From Ehretia macrophylla (Eukaryota; Streptophyta; Magnoliopsida; Boraginales; Ehretiaceae): DNA of 64,000 nucleotides. The translations under genes and the position numbers were made by a program. The first letter of the stretch is position 1. Every line of letters starts with the position of its first letter. The notes below the pieces were generated by a model, which made no database searches, was not told the DNA's origin, and saw nothing but the letters and a program-made list of their open reading frames with translations. The stretch is taken from assembly GCA_037974665.1 (NCBI GenBank), contig CM075765.1:5089501-5153500 (forward strand), given 5' to 3'. Positions 22,322 to 33,075 of this stretch are shown here, piece by piece.

Positions 22322-22373
22322 AACACACACACACACACACACACACATACACACACACATATATATATATATT
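22322..22373. repeat. (CA)n then (TA)n microsatellite
   Basis: Compound microsatellite that begins within the last bases of the Sirevirus LTR (CTAACACACAC) and runs into TA repeats. It may have grown at the insertion junction and replaced the target duplication. Confidence 0.95.
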
Positions 22374-22603
22374 ATTTAAATATTTTAAATAAAATAGTTA
22401 TAATTTTTAAAAATCTTGAAATTGCTATATAAAATTTAAAAAAAGAATTAAAATATAATTTATATAAATAAAAAGATTTACAATTTAAAATTAAATTAAA
22501 TAGTCATAAAACATAAATTTAGAATTATAAAAATATTTTAATATGTTTAAAAAGTCACTAGCTCGAATGATGTTGAGTCCTATCACCAGCGGAAATAGAG
22601 GCT
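22374..22603. other. AT-rich CACTA-internal spacer
   Basis: Very AT-rich sequence between the solo LTR and the TNPA-like pseudogene, with short AAATTTAAAA words. No gene seen; presumably 3' non-coding CACTA sequence. Confidence 0.45.
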
Positions 22604-24290
22604 ATCATTGAGGTGGAGGCGGAGGCGGAGGCGGAGGTGGGAACCTTTAGGTGAGCAGTGCGATCTGTTCTTGAAGTTGACGGATCTGTTCGTTCTATTG
22701 TTCTTAAAGTCTACGCAACTTCTTGTTCTGTTGTTCAATCGTGGCGCTTTGCTGTTGGATAAGCTAGCTCTGCCTCGTCACATGTTCCTGCAAGCTCGAC
22801 GTCACTTTTTCAACGACCTCTTGGATCTCCTGCTTTGTGATCTGATGTTTGGACGACGGGATTGTGTGTGCAGACCCTATTGAAGCCTAAGACCCAAGCC
22901 CATAGACACGTCCTTAGTTCAATCCGCAAGCAGCCTGGTAAAATAGGGCGTTGTGATATATTCGCATGGCTACTGAATTTGCCTCTGATGACTGCATGGC
23001 CTCATTGACAAGTTCGTTATACGCAACTTGCAAAAAAAAAAGAAAACATTTTTAAGATTTTATTTATATATAAATGTGATAAATTAATATCACTTAAAAT
23101 TACATACCATGGTCTGTTCTGCCCAAGGGTTTGAGTAGGGATCTTTGAGATCCTTACGATGAGCCTTCTCGAACACTTCCACAAGAGTTGCAAGTACCCC
23201 CACTGAATTGCCCTAATATATGTATAAAACCACAGGACTGTTGTTCTTACTACAATAGACATTCACCAAACATACAATTCGTGAATTATATTTTGTAAAT
23301 AATGAATCAATTATAATATAATTTAATGCATTAATTTTAACTTCAATACATACCAATCTTCTCCTAGCCTTGTGATACGGGATAGGGCCTAAATAGTGCG
23401 GAGACGACCTACTTTTTTGATTTTTCGAGTTTTTCCTTGACCTGGCCTGCCATTTTTTGGTACTCTATTGCTCATTTAATTGATGCCATATGGTATCGCC
23501 TGCCCATCTTGGCTTCTTACTATTGTTTGCGACCCTTGTTGAAGAGATCTCGTATCCGAGCACCGTATTTGGTGTTGAACAAACATCAAATCTGGGTTTC
23601 ATCGTAGGGCTACCACTTGTACACTCTCCATAGACAAGAATATTAAGTAATTAGTGATTCGGCATATATAACACAATGATATAAAAAGCACTAAAAGATA
23701 TATTGAGATGTACCTTGTACCTAAAAAGATGGGAACCATATTTCCTTGACCTTATCCGGAACCTGTGACTAGCACGACCAAGGCTCGATATACCAGGCAT
23801 TTAGTGCATTCATAATCTCTCTAGTGGTTCTATACGGTACCCATATGCAATTGATAAAAGAAACAATTTAGTCAAGTGTATCGAAAAAGAAAGAAAGAAA
23901 GAAAATGTATTGTATAAAATTGTATTAATTGTACTTACCCATTCCTCTCAATGGTCAAATGTGTGCATTGATCAACCTGCCACACGGTATAGGCCTCTAG
24001 AGATAGGAATCCATAATATTGTCAATCCTCTATTCCCGTAACTCGTCGCTCAATATCTCTCAATGACTCAGATTGGTTAGTAGATGGCGAGGGTAGGGCC
24101 TAGGAGTGTCACCAATGCCAACATATAGATCCTCTAATTCCTATCACAATCCGGATGAGGAAGTGCAAACAAGAGACATATTATGTGGGAGCAATGGAAT
24201 GTGAGGCATCCCCAACTTTGGTGTAATGTCCTGTTAGTTTCCTGATAAAGAAGTAGAAATATGAGGCCTATCCTGTAACCCATAAACCGT
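22604..24290 (-). pseudogene. CACTA TNPA/TNP1-like protein (plant transposase En/Spm family, Transposase_24-like)
   Basis: Read on minus with frameshifts. N-terminal Gly/Ser/Thr-rich repeats at about 24440-24290 continue into the region above. A basic segment SRKNSKNQKS then GPIPYHKARRR is at about 23350-23440. Next comes the family block with VEVFEKAHRKDLKDPYSNPWA at about 23110-23210, then AYNELVNEAMQSSE at about 22960-23020. A Gln-rich coiled coil (EIQEVVEKVTSSLQEHV and QQSATIEQQNKKLRRL) follows at 22650-22850, then a short polyproline stretch coded by the GGCGGA repeat at 22610-22640. In plant CACTA elements such proteins bind the subterminal repeats. Several stops and splice-like gaps show it is dead. 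The family call rests on the VEVFEKAH region and the coiled coil. Confidence 0.72.
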
Positions 24291-24303
24291 GAGGCATCCC
24301 TTG

Positions 24304-24500
24304 CTACAGAAGATGATGAGGATCCACAACCAACATATGATTGTACGGAGCTGGAGCCACAGCCAGCAAATGTCTGTGCTTTTGTGGAGCTACAAGCAAC
24401 AGATGTCTATGCTCTTGTAGAGCCACGGCTAGTCGATGCTTGTCCTCCTGTAGATGTACTGGGTAGATGCCTACCACCACGTAATGCTCCAAAAGTCGTA
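24304..24500 (-). repeat. Short in-frame tandem repeats at N-terminal part of TNPA-like gene
   Basis: Diverged repeats of about 39 bp. In one frame they read as repeated 13-residue units with HRHLLxVAP; in the likely true frame they are Ser/Gly-rich. Confidence 0.5.
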
Positions 24501-24692
24501 TATCATCTAATCCTACCTCAATCTCCATTTTTACCTGATGACTTGACTGTGTTTGACAAAAGCCAAATATCCAATTTAATATATAGTAAAAAGATTTACG
24601 TAATTTGGATATATTTACGTCCCTAAATAAATTGACATATGACATAAGTGGAAAAAACACAATCACTAAACATAGGTGGAAAAACAAAATAA

Positions 24693-25337
24693 CTAAAAAT
24701 CATATTCATCATCATCTTCATCATCATCATTATCATAATCATCATTGTCATCATCATCATTATCATTATCTTCTTCTTCTTCTTCTTCATCATTGTCTTT
24801 TTCTTTGTTGTCTTCTTCCTCTTCCTCTTCCTTATGTCCATATTCATGTTCAACATGTAAATCATTAAGATCTTCTTCCAATATTTCTATGTTTTCACTC
24901 AACTCATGATAAAGTAGAGATAAGTCCGCATCAATCGGTTTTACTACAGACACATTCATCTCGTCTGACTGAAAAGTTGATCGGTCTTCAATTTCACTAT
25001 TCTGTTTGGATGCATCGGAAAAATTTCTTAGTCATATTTTGCATAAAGCCTACCAATCTACTCGGTCCCTTTTGGCCCATGGATACTTACAATAGTACAC
25101 TTGATGTGCTTGTTCTGCCAATACAAAAGGTGCATATTTATGATACTTCCTCTTTACGTTGACCTCAACCAGTTGAGACTTAGGATGGTACTTTACTCCT
25201 CTATCCTTTGTTGAATCATAACAGCCACACTTGAAAAGAACGACTCTTGTATGTTGCACCGTTAGATTATGGTATTCAAGTTCAATAATATCATTCAATA
25301 GTCCATAGTAGCCAATATCCCCGGTACTACTGATCAC
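24693..25337 (-). pseudogene. CACTA transposase-region C-terminus: DUF4216 plus acidic tail
   Basis: One frame runs from 25337 down to 24693 with two internal stops near 25020-25050. The upstream part contains YYGLLNDIIELEY, VVLFKCGCYD and LAEQAHQVYYCKYP, matching DUF4216, a domain found at the end of plant CACTA TNP2-type genes. The first stop falls where family members have a second Trp (TGG to TAG). The downstream part is a very acidic tail of Glu/Asp runs coded by CAT/CTT repeats. The transposase core that should precede it is absent. Role when intact: unknown for DUF4216 itself; it accompanies the TNP2 transposase. Confidence 0.75.
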
Positions 25338-25399
25338 ATCATTGTACGATAAAAAATAATAGAGTAATAAATAGAAAATAGTTACCTCATATTACCTCT

Positions 25400-26538
25400 T
25401 AGTTGTGGTGAGTTGAGAGTCGTTCTACTGAGATTGGGATTAATGATTCCAATTAAGAATTTAGTTTATGTCCAGTCCAATTGTCCAAGTCAAGAAAAAT
25501 TCGCTTAAGTCAAATAGTCCATGAAATTGTCAAAGTGTCCTGAAAATAGTCCAATTGGTCAATACTGGATTTAATTAAGCCGAAATAGTTCTCATATTGT
25601 CGAGAATCTACAAGATCCCGATGTATGTATATTCTTGAATAAAGAAGAACACTGCATTAAGCACATGCAAAATTATCAAACGAATAATTATTACATGAAA
25701 GAAATACGAGACTATAGCTAATCTGAATCAAAAATAATATTTACAATAATATCCTTACGTGTTTATCATTCTAAAAATAAAGGTCTAACGTGCCATAATA
25801 AGAATTACAAAATAGGAAATCGAAATCAAGAATAAAAGTTACCGAGTTTAAACACATCTTGATTTGGCCCGCTCAATTCTCCAGAAGCTATGACGTTAAT
25901 CCATAAGCCGGACCCTTATGTTAGGACCCTAATTAAACTAAACTAACCTAATCCTAAACTAACAAAATGAATAAAAACTTATAACTACAAAACGAAAACT
26001 GATACCGAAGATCCGTTTGTTGTTCTGTATGTTTGGAAACAATCATCGAGGCACGAATTTATAGGCAGAATGTCAGCACTGCAAGCACGCTGGGTACCCC
26101 CGCTACCGTGATGCCCTAGTGCTGATTTTTAATTTGTCACGAGAAAAATGATTTTCTTCCATTTGTTTGGAAAAATGCGAGCGCGCGATTCAAGGCGTGG
26201 TAAGTGAACTTTGACTTTGACCAACCCGTTTGACTTTGACCGCTGACCAAAAAGTTGACCAGACCTATTTCAAAGTTTTTCAGCGTCCTGAATCTATTTT
26301 TGCACTCGATTTGACCAAATTCAATATCAATTTGCTCATTTCAAAGTCGTTCTTCCATTCTCCTTCAGTGTTGTGCCGAATATTTGTTCCAAATATTAGT
26401 TTTTATGGCCGTTTTTGCTATTTCTTTTCCAAAGCCTTCATTGTATTAAAATTGTATCAAATATACAATTAAGCTCATAATTATAATGCAATTTTATATA
26501 ATTTTATGGGTTAAAATACAAAAAATATTGATTTATCA
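25400..26538 (-). mobile_element. LTR fragment of a Tat/Athila-type Gypsy or non-autonomous derivative
   Basis: On minus, a G-rich tract (GTTTGAGGAGGT) is followed by TGATAAATCAATATT, the layout of a polypurine tract and 3' LTR start. Just before it is a TTGCTTGAGGGCAAGCAA inverted word also seen, with changes, near 34930-34955. The left limit is uncertain and no partner LTR was recognised. The class is inferred from general layout. Confidence 0.4.
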
Positions 26539-27478
26539 ACCTCCTCAAACATATCTATTGCTTGCCCTCAAGCAAAGCAATCAAGTACTTCATAGATTCA
26601 AAAACATTAAACTCAAACAGTCAATGTATTCATATAGTCAGATTCTATAAAACACAAGGTTAAAGGTGAGTTTGTCTTCCAAACAATTTAGCCCCAAGAA
26701 GCTTTTTTTTTTTTAATCTAACAAGAAGGAAACACAAATTAATTACAAAAATCCTGAAAGCATTTTTAAGCACTTGTAACTCAATTAAAAATGTAAGAAA
26801 ATTAATCACGTAAGATTTGTCAAATTGAAAATATTTTCTATGGATAGTTATGTAATGTTAAAACAGAACTACCTTTCAAATCATGTAATATTCCCTTAGA
26901 TTTTTATATATATATTTTTCTTCTTTTTCAAATAGATGACTCGAATGACAAATGTTAGTTTATTTCTTGGCTTTGAAGTTTTGCCTTCCACTGGTTGAAT
27001 TGTATTTGGTGAAAGAAGTCTTGTCTGATAGGATTTGTAGTGATGACTTTTTTATAACAAAAATGCTCAAAAATGGTTAGAAGAAAGCATTTGTTATAGG
27101 TTTCTCTTCTGTCTTTCCTTGTTGAATCAATACTTCGGATATTTGAATAATGTTGAACTAGTTATCTAATTTTTTTTTACTTTTTTTTTGAATATATATA
27201 TATATATTTTAAGGGAGTACACAGATCTAGAAAAATTAGTCAAGTTTTTAATAAAACGTGACATCTTACATTGAAAATCCTCCAATCTAACTCTTTTTTT
27301 GATAATTAATCAAAAATCTCTAATTAAGTCATGTGACGTTTTCTGGACAAAACAACAATTAAGAAGGTTTGAAGAGAAAAAAAATCCCTAGATACAAACT
27401 CAACTCTAGTGGCTATTTATTTTTTGGTATCGAATATTTTCCTCTCCTTAAACCCAAGCCTTACATTTTGTGACGCCC
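26539..27478. other. AT-rich spacer, probably internal sequence of the preceding LTR fragment
   Basis: No coding domain recognised. Long A and T runs and TA repeats. Confidence 0.4.
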
Positions 27479-29872
27479 GAGCTTGAGAGCATGCATATGT
27501 CATAGATTTGCATACATTTTGTATATTTATTTGCAATTATGTGCTTATTTGCTTTTTACGTGTCATTACGTTCTTAAGTAATTCTTATTAGCAAAATTGT
27601 AATTTATTTATTTTAGAAAATGATAAATGTACATTCATATTATTTTCATAAAGACTTCACGAAAAATTGCATTTAGAGTGTTTTAAATTAACTTGAGCCT
27701 GGACTAAAAAATTTACTATTTTATTTTTATGTTTTCGCATTTTTCCCATATTATGTGACATATATCTTGCGTACTTTCATTGGAATTATGTGCGTAGCAT
27801 GTCGAGTGCGAGAGTTATAAAATGTTGTGTCCTGTATGAATAGTAAAAACAATGTTGCATTTTGGGCTTTTATTTGCATTATTCCCTAAGCCAACCCAAC
27901 ACCTATTTATAATATATACACTTATATACTACATACACATACTAAATAATTTAAAAACAAAACAAAAGAGAAAAAAAACCACCCCCCCACCTTGTCGGCC
28001 AACAAGGAAAAGAAAGATTGGGAAATTTTTCTAGGGCTTTGCTATTTTGATCCTTCAAGGCTTGTGTGAGTAGATTTGAGCCATCACAAAGCTTTCTCCT
28101 CGCTCCTACAACTAGTATTGGTGAGGAATTTCTTTGAAAATGGAATTTTTGATTGTATGTTGTTTATGTCAAGAAATTATTGTGATGTATATGTTAGTTA
28201 TTTAGCTTATTATTTTTATATTAGATAGTTTTATAGTTAGTAGAACAATCTTTTGATAGTTTTGCAAGCATATATTTGGTTGTTATACTTGGGTGTTATG
28301 AAGAAGATGATGAATAGTAACCTTTATATAAGTTGTGGATTTATGATATATATGCTTGATCTATTGCTTAAATCATGTGCCATAAGTGTTGTAGGGAATA
28401 TATTAATGCTTAAACTTGCTAGAATATGGTTAGAATTTAGTTAGAATTGATTGAACATAAATGGCTGTTTGTAGTTTATGGTTTATATGCTTAGTGTTAT
28501 GCTTGAATTTTGTGCCATAATTGCTCTTAAGACTAGATTAGGGCTTAAACTAGTTAAAATGAGTTTAAATTATAATTTGTGTGTGGGTAAGGCGCTGTGT
28601 GTGTTGGCTGTATGTGTGTGTGTATGTTTGATTGAAGTGTGATTGTGGTTAGTCAATGGTTAAGAATTGTCTAGTGAACACTTGAAGTAGTCTTGTTGTT
28701 AAATGCCTTGGTTAATTTCTAGAAAGTTAAAAGCTAGTTAAAGAATGTATTATGGTATATTTTATTGTCTATCTTGATTATTAAAGTTAAGGAGCAAGTA
28801 GTGGATTAGTAAGAAGGCATATATATGTGAAAACTAGCTATTGAATACTTGTGTTGTCAATGCCTTATTTAATTTCCTTGAGATTATAGTACTTGTTGAA
28901 TGCATGATAATTGTGAATGTTTCGGGAATCAACCTACTTTGTTGATTACCCTTATTTAACTTACTACTTGTTTTATTATGCATGAATGAGGCGTGATGCA
29001 CATGTAAATATGTGTTATGTGCTATACGTCCTTGCATGAATGCATTAATGCGAAGTGTTGCGAAGGGTTGCAACCTTTAAACCAAACAAGGTAGTTTATG
29101 TCACATTGGGCGACGTCAGGCTTGCCAAGCGATGACACGACTACCGAGGTTCTAATCCCTTTCTCGCATGGACAGAGCGTTCCATGGGGTATGGGTCGTA
29201 GGTTTGATGTACTTCTGGGGTACATCCGGTGATTGGGGTGGAGTACATGTTTGGTGAATGGGTGTCGGCATCAACAGAACGAGCGTATTCTTTTTAAATG
29301 TGTTTACTTTAATAATGCGTATCCTTTATGAATGTTTACTTTTTCTTGCATTATTTAAGTATTGCTTACTTATGGCCTTAGATGTGCATGGCATGATTTC
29401 GAAAAGTTAAAATGAGTTTTCAAAACTCCCTGCATTTTTTTCCCTCACTAAGCTAGATGATGGTTAGTTCACCCTCTTTTCCAACCTTTCAGGTGAACCA
29501 GACTTAGCCTATGTAGAGTACATGCCTGATGATAACGTGGACAAGCTCGAGGCTTGATTGGGTGTTGTGATGTATATATGTAAAAAGGAAATGTATTTAG
29601 TCCTATTTTGTAATCGTGTATATATTGCTAGCCTTGTCAGCTTATTATCAACTTTTAATTATAAAATGATGTTATGTAATGAGACGGACGACAAGGTACT
29701 AGAGTGTATGTGAATGGTTTAAATATAGTGTGCTTGGGATTATATGTTGTTGTGGAAAGTTTCTGTGTGCAAATTTTATATTCGGGCTAGTGTCTAGTTA
29801 CAGACAGTACTATGCCGAAATTCTGTCGCGTCACAACTTGGATCCTAGGAGGGGTTGAGTTAGGATATTACA
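27479..29872 (+). mobile_element. 5' LTR of a chromovirus-type Gypsy element (U)
   Basis: Begins TGTGACGCCCGAG and ends GAGTTAGGATATTACA, 2394 bp, followed after five bases by a tRNA-Met-type primer-binding site and then a gag remnant, so this is a 5' LTR. The preceding CATTT is the candidate target duplication, but the far end of the element is not present. A conserved LTR core lies at about 28920-29290. The segment 30000-30218 between PBS and gag is leader. Confidence 0.85.
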
Positions 29873-29877
29873 TTTAG

Positions 29878-29889
29878 TGGTATCAGAGC
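29878..29889 (+). other. Primer-binding site, initiator tRNA-Met
   Basis: TGGTATCAGAGC, the standard plant primer site complementary to the 3' end of initiator tRNA-Met, five bases after the LTR. Confidence 0.9.
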
Positions 29890-30218
29890 TTAGATAGTTT
29901 ATAGGTCGAGATAGAATCTTTGTACTATCGGGTAGAGTCTTAAAGTAAATGTGTTTCGAACGAGTGTATGCATGTCTTATGTGCTAAGTGAACCGTATGT
30001 GGTCCACGTGTTTTATTTGAATGATGTACTTTAAGTGCTTATACGCTCGATGTGTTTATATGGCTAATATGAATACGTGATCAATTTGTTTTATGTGAAG
30101 TTGTTGCTTATGTGACTTAAATTGTTTATGACTTGCTTATGTGATTATTATTCTTATGTGGAATATATGTGAACCTCTTTGCCTACATGTCATAACATGT
30201 ATGCATTCCAGTTATCAT

Positions 30219-30591
30219 ATGGCTGGCAGAGGTAGACCGAGAAGGCAGACGACATGTTAGGGTTCAGGTGCAGAGGTAGCAGATCCGGGTCAACAGCCTT
30301 CGAACGAACATATTATGGCTTCTATGGTAACTGCAATCAGCGGGATCACATAGGTCTTGCAGAAGCAGAGGCAAGGGGGAAATAACCCGGCTAGCAATCC
30401 CAGAAATGTAGGTAATAGGGTTGAGGGTAGTGGCAGCAGTAACAATAGTCAGCTTGAGAAATTTCTGAAAAATGGGCCGACTAGATTTCTTGGAAGGCCA
30501 GATGACGAGCAAGCAGAGTTATAGCTGGGTCGGATTGAGAAGATTTTCACTGCCCTGGAGTATGCTGATGCGAGGAGAATTTCATTTGTTG
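30219..30591 (+). pseudogene. Gag N-terminal remnant of element U (Gypsy)
   Basis: Opens at ATG 30219 with a basic MAGRGRPRRQ start and carries the retrotransposon gag block LEKFLKNGPTRFLGRPDDEQ, then GRIEKIFTALEYAD. There are at least three in-frame stops (codon 14 and two later). It is cut at 30591 by the LTR of a second element in the opposite direction. The gag of this lineage forms the virus-like particle; this copy cannot. Confidence 0.8.
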
Positions 30592-33075
30592 TGTAATGCC
30601 CTGAACCCAACCCCACGCTATAGGTCAAGTCCGGACTTGTTACTCGGACAGAGTCTCCTCTGTATTGTGGACTAAATTGGTACCGGCAATAATCACATAC
30701 AATGCCTGAACCACAACAACCACTTCATACAGTCTAACTTCCAAGTTTATCGGAACCAACCAAATTCACAAGGCCATCCGAGCCTTGGCACAACAAAATA
30801 TAAACATACAAGCATGCGGTTCAATTCTAACTTAAACTTTCAAGTAGTATGACATAGTTAAAACAAGTTAATTATCACACCCAAGCATGCAACAACCGAG
30901 ACAGGTCTACAATAGTCTATTACATGCCATTCTACTTTATATCCAACATACAAGAATATAATTAAGTTACAATTTCCCGAGCAAATATACAAGACCCCAA
31001 GGTCTCAAAACACGACATCTAACAACAACCAACAACTTCAAGCAAACTGCACATATGATCAACCTTATCACACAGGAATCAAGGAATCTGATCTACGTGC
31101 ACTTCTTCTTCTTCCTCTACTTCTATTAGCTAGGGATTCACCTCAGGTTCTCCTGAAACATGTTAAATGAGGAGTGAGCAACAATGTTGCCCAGCGAGGG
31201 AGGTGATGCAATATACCGGGGCGTGCAATATGATATGCAGCTCAAAAGTCATATATATAAATAACATAAACAACAAGATTAAATAACAAGAAGTAACCAT
31301 ATTAAAAAGGATACGGTTCCACTTCAAGTCTTCAATCTCGAACCATGAGCCACGAACTTCACGCAATTGCTGGCAAACCTTTACTCTAACAAGTTGGGAT
31401 ACTCTGGATGTATCCCGATCCTACGACCCTTTCTCCTGAGGTAGCACCATATGCCCAGTAGGTGAACCACACCTCTAGGATAGTGGAGTATACTCAGCAA
31501 GAAAGGGAATAGATATCATGGTAGTCGAGGGAGCACGGCAAGCCTGATGCCGCTCGTGTTTCTCGACGCTACCATGTTCGAAAAGGTTCTGCAACCCCAA
31601 GATGAGCCCACAAGAATCAAGATATCAAATAACACGTAAGAGGGTCGACAAAGTAGGCCGTTCTTGCATTTAAATGCAAAATGAATCAACATATACACGA
31701 AATAGCTTTATAGTATCAAAAGTAGCAATCAACACAATTTTTCCCCACAATCAACTCAAATAGCTTTATTATACTTTAGATAAACAACATAATACATGAC
31801 AACTCAACAACAAGCTCTAAATGCATCAAATATGGCCAGGTACTACTTTTCCCCTTTTCTTTAACCAAGCTTTCCTTCTTATATGTGCAATTCAAGATTT
31901 CCAAACCATATCCTACTCATACTACAATCCTAATTAAGCCAAAAGACACCTATTAAGATCATAAAAACCCATTTTAGAAGCTAAAGCTTGGGAAGGCCTC
32001 GAGCGGATTTTAACTACAACTACACTATCCGAACCCTAATTTCGCGTAACGAAAGCACCAAAAGTGCTTCCATACCCCAAGGATACCCAAACCAAAGCCC
32101 AAACATGCCCGGATTGCACAACGAGAAAAGTCCCTTTTTAAAGTTGACTAATTTTGCAATTTAACTCGGTTTTGGGTGATTCAACTTTACGTAGCCTCCC
32201 AACTAGCTTCACTAGGGTCTAGAGCATCTAATTGAAGTTTCAATTCATTCCAATTAGTAAATTTATTCAAAACCTAAATACAAGCCCTATTCATCATCTC
32301 TTTCATTCAATCTATACATTCTACCATAAAATTTGCTAACAAGCTACATAAGTTAGTTCTATAGGCTCCAAATAACATATATCAAACATCCATAGCAAGA
32401 AATATAGCAATATCCAAAAATACAAGAAATTCATTACATATGCATCAACTTTAAAATCATGAAATATGCAACTCCCTCACAATTTAGAAGATGAAGATGC
32501 GAAGTAGGAGCTCCTAGTTGCCACAAATCCTTCCTGGACCAAGCCAAGAGTCAAGCTTGCAAGATTGATGAAGAAATTTCTTCTCATTTCTCCCTTGGTA
32601 GTGTCAGTTTTGGGAGGGGGGGGGGGGAGGAGGGACTTAAAGGGTATTTTTAGCTTTGTTCGTTGAGTAGTTATTTAAAATGTTGATAAATGAGTATATA
32701 TGTATGAGTATGTTATGCTAAGTGAAGTCAAATGCCATTAAATCCTAATCAAACTAAGTTAAAAACTCATTCAATTGCTAACTAATTGAAATTAAAGGTT
32801 GTTATATACGTAACACTATTCAAATGACCCGAAAAATATTTTCCCAATGCATGCTCCCAAGCTCGAAAGTCCAAAATGACAAGTTATCGGTTCTTTTTAT
32901 ATGTCATATGGCTTAGGAAAAATATTAAATTGCACTTTTAAAATGGTCGAAAATCTTATGTATAGTAGTAGCCTCAAAATAAAGCAATTAAGCAAGAAAA
33001 ATAATGCACGTAAGAATGCTCAAACATATGTGCAACAGTTATAAAGAAATTGTGATGAAATTCTCGGGCGTCACA
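30592..33075 (-). mobile_element. 3' LTR of a Tekay-type chromovirus (W) inserted in element U gag
   Basis: On + it starts TGTAATGCCCTGAACCC and ends CTCGGGCGTCACA. On minus it is TGTGACGCCCGAG...GCATTACA, 2484 bp. The polypurine tract and pol of the same element lie to its right, so it is a 3' LTR. The candidate target duplication on the left is TGTTG (30587-30591); the other side is lost. A poly(G) run is at 32618-32627. Its conserved core, on minus at about 31160-31570, is nearly the same as that of LTR X. Confidence 0.85.

Larger units (their letters stand above)
14382..22325 (-). mobile_element. Sirevirus-type Copia solo LTR, split by nested LTRs
   Basis: Starts TGTTAGCCC and ends AGACTAACA. 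Its beginning (CTAAGAGGGAGG then GGTGAATTAGG) and its late part (GACATTTT, CTTATGTCG) match the Sirevirus LTR at 58344-59934. With the insertion at 15677-22024 and one ACGTC copy removed, it is 1591 bp, exactly the length of that other LTR. No internal domain flanks it on either side, hence a solo LTR. The minus orientation is inferred from the homologous element, which is read on minus. The right border runs straight into a CA/TA microsatellite, so the target duplication (left flank TATAT) is not confirmed. Confidence 0.85.
13862..25400 (-). mobile_element. Degenerate CACTA (En/Spm-like) transposon, interrupted by nested LTRs
   Basis: The left end reads TACTACAAGAAA at 13862, one base from the canonical CACTACAAGAAA terminus, and is followed by GACGG-type subterminal repeats to 14381. 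After the nested LTRs (14382-22325) comes a minus-strand TNPA-like pseudogene (22604-24290) and, further right, the C-terminal end of a TNP2-type transposase region with DUF4216 and an acidic tail (24693-25337). That is the expected order for a CACTA element transcribed right to left. The transposase core and right terminus are missing; the break is near 25340-25400. That the left terminus and the right coding remains are one element is inferred from order and orientation. Confidence 0.7.

Noticed and set aside
24605-24868. ORFs rich in His or Met/Lys opposite the acidic tail
   Set aside because: Other-frame readings of the CAT/CTT repeat.
29878-29889. Possible tRNA gene
   Set aside because: Only the 12-base primer-binding site is present; no cloverleaf can be formed. 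The same holds for 37205-37217 and 38247-38264.
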